Below the pieces are notes generated by a model. That model saw only the letters and a program-made list of their open reading frames with translations. It was not told the origin of the DNA and made no database searches. Positions 6,140-7,153 of a DNA stretch of 7,153 bases are shown one piece after another (the first letter of the stretch is position 1; every line of letters starts with the position of its first letter). The DNA comes from JBFJVZ01 sp041623895. Its GTDB lineage: Bacteria > Planctomycetota > Planctomycetia > Pirellulales > Pirellulaceae. The stretch is from positions 1 through 7,153 of the forward strand of contig JBFJVZ010000399.1 in the NCBI GenBank assembly GCA_041623895.1. Reading direction: 5' to 3'. The position numbers and the translations under genes were made by a program.

Positions 6140-7153
6140 TTAATTCTGAATTGTAAACTCCGGCGAGTTCATGAAAGCCCACATGATGTCTTCGATCACG
6201 ACACGTCGATTGTCCGCGGAGTCAATCAATTTGGTGGCGTATACTTTCTCACGGTCGCTGGGCAGCCGTGAATAGATCGCCAAGTATAACTCATCCACGA
6301 TCTGGGCCGAAGTCAGATCGCTGGCCGCCAAGCGGGCGGCGCGGGAGTTGTCACTGCGAATTCTGCCATCGATTTCAGGCGAATTCATCAAATGCAATGA
6401 CTGTGTGACCGTCGCATCCGTGGTTCGCTCGCAGGGTGGATCTTGATTTTCGTTGGGGCGGCCATAAGTGTCCAAGAACGTCGAGTCGATTCGATGCGTC
6501 CACACTTGATTGGCACGCGAACCGGGCGGCATGGCCGAAAACTTCGTCGGCGTTTCGGTGACATCAGCCACCGCGTCCAGCAGGACTTCGGCCCGCATTC
6601 GATGCCGGTAGTGGCGCGAGTAATTCAGCCGATCAGCCGAGTTGGTTTCGTTGGGGCTGGAATCAACTGCGTAAACCCGCGACATAGCGATTGTCTTGAT
6701 TAAGTGTTTCAAGTCGTAACCAGAGTTTTGAAACTCGGCGGCCAACGCAGCCAAGAGCTCGGGATTCGTGGGTGGATTCGTACTGCGAAGATCATCGACC
6801 GGTTCCACCAAACCGCGGCCCATCATCACAGCCCAAACACGATTGGCTTGTACTTTGGCGAAGTATTCATTCTCCGTGGACGTCATCCAATCGGCGAGTG
6901 ACCGGCGGGGATCCTCACCTTCAGCGATATCCGGCGCGCTACCGAACAAGGGCTGCGGCGACAAAGTCTCTCCGGAAATCGGATGCTTGACATCGCCTTT
7001 CGTGGATACGTAAATCACTTCTTCGCTACCGGAGATCGGCGGCGACAGTCCCGTGCCTTTGTGACCGACGCGCGCGAAGTAAGCTGCGAATTGATAAAAG
7101 TCTTTTTGGCTCCATCTCTCAAATGGATGGTGATGGCACTTCGCGCATTCCAG
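6140..7153 (-). CDS. DUF1549/DUF1553 (PSCyt2-PSD1) planctomycete cytochrome-type protein, C-terminal part; 5' partial
   Basis: The reading frame is open from the stop (TAA at 6142-6140) to the right edge of the window, 337 residues, so the GTG at 7018 is internal and the real start is beyond 7153. The first residues, LECAKCHHHPFERWSQKDFY, contain a CxxCH motif (Cys at 7145-7147 and 7136-7138, His at 7133-7135), the c-type heme signature at the end of the DUF1549 (PSCyt2) region. The remainder is the DUF1553 (PSD1) domain: DPRRSLADWMTS, KVQANRVWAVMMGRGLVEP, DLKHLIKTIAMSRVY, RMRAEVLLDAVADVTETP, TYGRPNENQDPPCERT, QSLHLMNSPEI, and the usual ending MNSPEFTIQN. The family is widespread in planctomycetes and typically sits directly upstream of a DUF1501 gene, as here (106-base gap). 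Heme binding and an exported location are inferred from the motif and neighbours; electron transfer partners and substrate are not known. Further cytochrome domains may lie upstream, outside the window. Confidence 0.92.
   Translation of the reverse strand: MECAKCHHHPFERWSQKDFYQFAAYFARVGHKGTGLSPPISGSEEVIYVSTKGDVKHPISGETLSPQPLFGSAPDIAEGEDPRRSLADWMTSTENEYFAKVQANRVWAVMMGRGLVEPVDDLRSTNPPTNPELLAALAAEFQNSGYDLKHLIKTIAMSRVYAVDSSPNETNSADRLNYSRHYRHRMRAEVLLDAVADVTETPTKFSAMPPGSRANQVWTHRIDSTFLDTYGRPNENQDPPCERTTDATVTQSLHLMNSPEIDGRIRSDNSRAARLAASDLTSAQIVDELYLAIYSRLPSDREKVYATKLIDSADNRRVVIEDIMWAFMNSPEFTIQN

Noticed and set aside
7016..7018. GTG at 7018 as the start of the DUF1553 gene
   Set aside because: The frame remains open to 7153 and the additional residues hold the family's CxxCH motif, so the GTG is internal.
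1..7153. tRNA, rRNA, CRISPR array, insertion sequence or phage genes
   Set aside because: No cloverleaf, regular direct-repeat spacing, transposase motifs or phage-type proteins were seen on either strand.

Overview
The window looks like a piece of a planctomycete chromosome (Pirellulales/Rhodopirellula-like), judged only from protein families. It holds an exported multidomain sulfatase, a cysteine-rich exported beta-barrel-like protein, and the planctomycete gene set of a DUF1549/DUF1553 cytochrome-type protein, a DUF1501 protein and a PPC-domain protein. GTG starts, Tat/Sec export signals and moderate GC fit this. Nothing points to a phage, plasmid, transposase, CRISPR array or RNA gene.

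Layout, plus strand: 1-1659 is the C-terminal part of a sulfatase joined in frame to an alpha/beta-hydrolase (esterase-like) domain; its N-terminus lies before the window. After about 180 bases without a clear promoter comes a gene (1844-2929, or from 1799 with the upstream ATG) for a secreted protein. It has 13 cysteines packed near its N-terminus and a C-terminal half that reads like an outer-membrane beta-barrel ending in an aromatic residue. Its GTG start overlaps the stop of a possible six-codon leader ORF. Positions 2930-3067 are a convergent intergenic region with a small terminator-like hairpin and a larger 26-base-arm palindrome that resembles a dispersed intergenic repeat.

Layout, minus strand, read right to left: 7153-6140 is the C-terminal part of a DUF1549/DUF1553 protein, with a CxxCH heme-type motif at the window edge. 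It is followed by a 106-base gap containing a hairpin and a tandem array of Shine-Dalgarno-like sequences, then the DUF1501 protein (6033-4687), and finally a secreted TIG/PPC-domain protein (4687-3068) that overlaps the DUF1501 stop by one base. These three genes look like one operon encoding exported proteins.

How they may work together (inference): all five main proteins appear to act outside the cytoplasm. The sulfatase-esterase would strip sulfate and ester groups from a complex polysaccharide or other ester. The DUF1553/DUF1501/PPC set is a recurrent planctomycete surface or periplasmic system whose biochemical role is, to my knowledge, not established. It is the best candidate here for an undescribed system, though its families are common in this phylum and already named.
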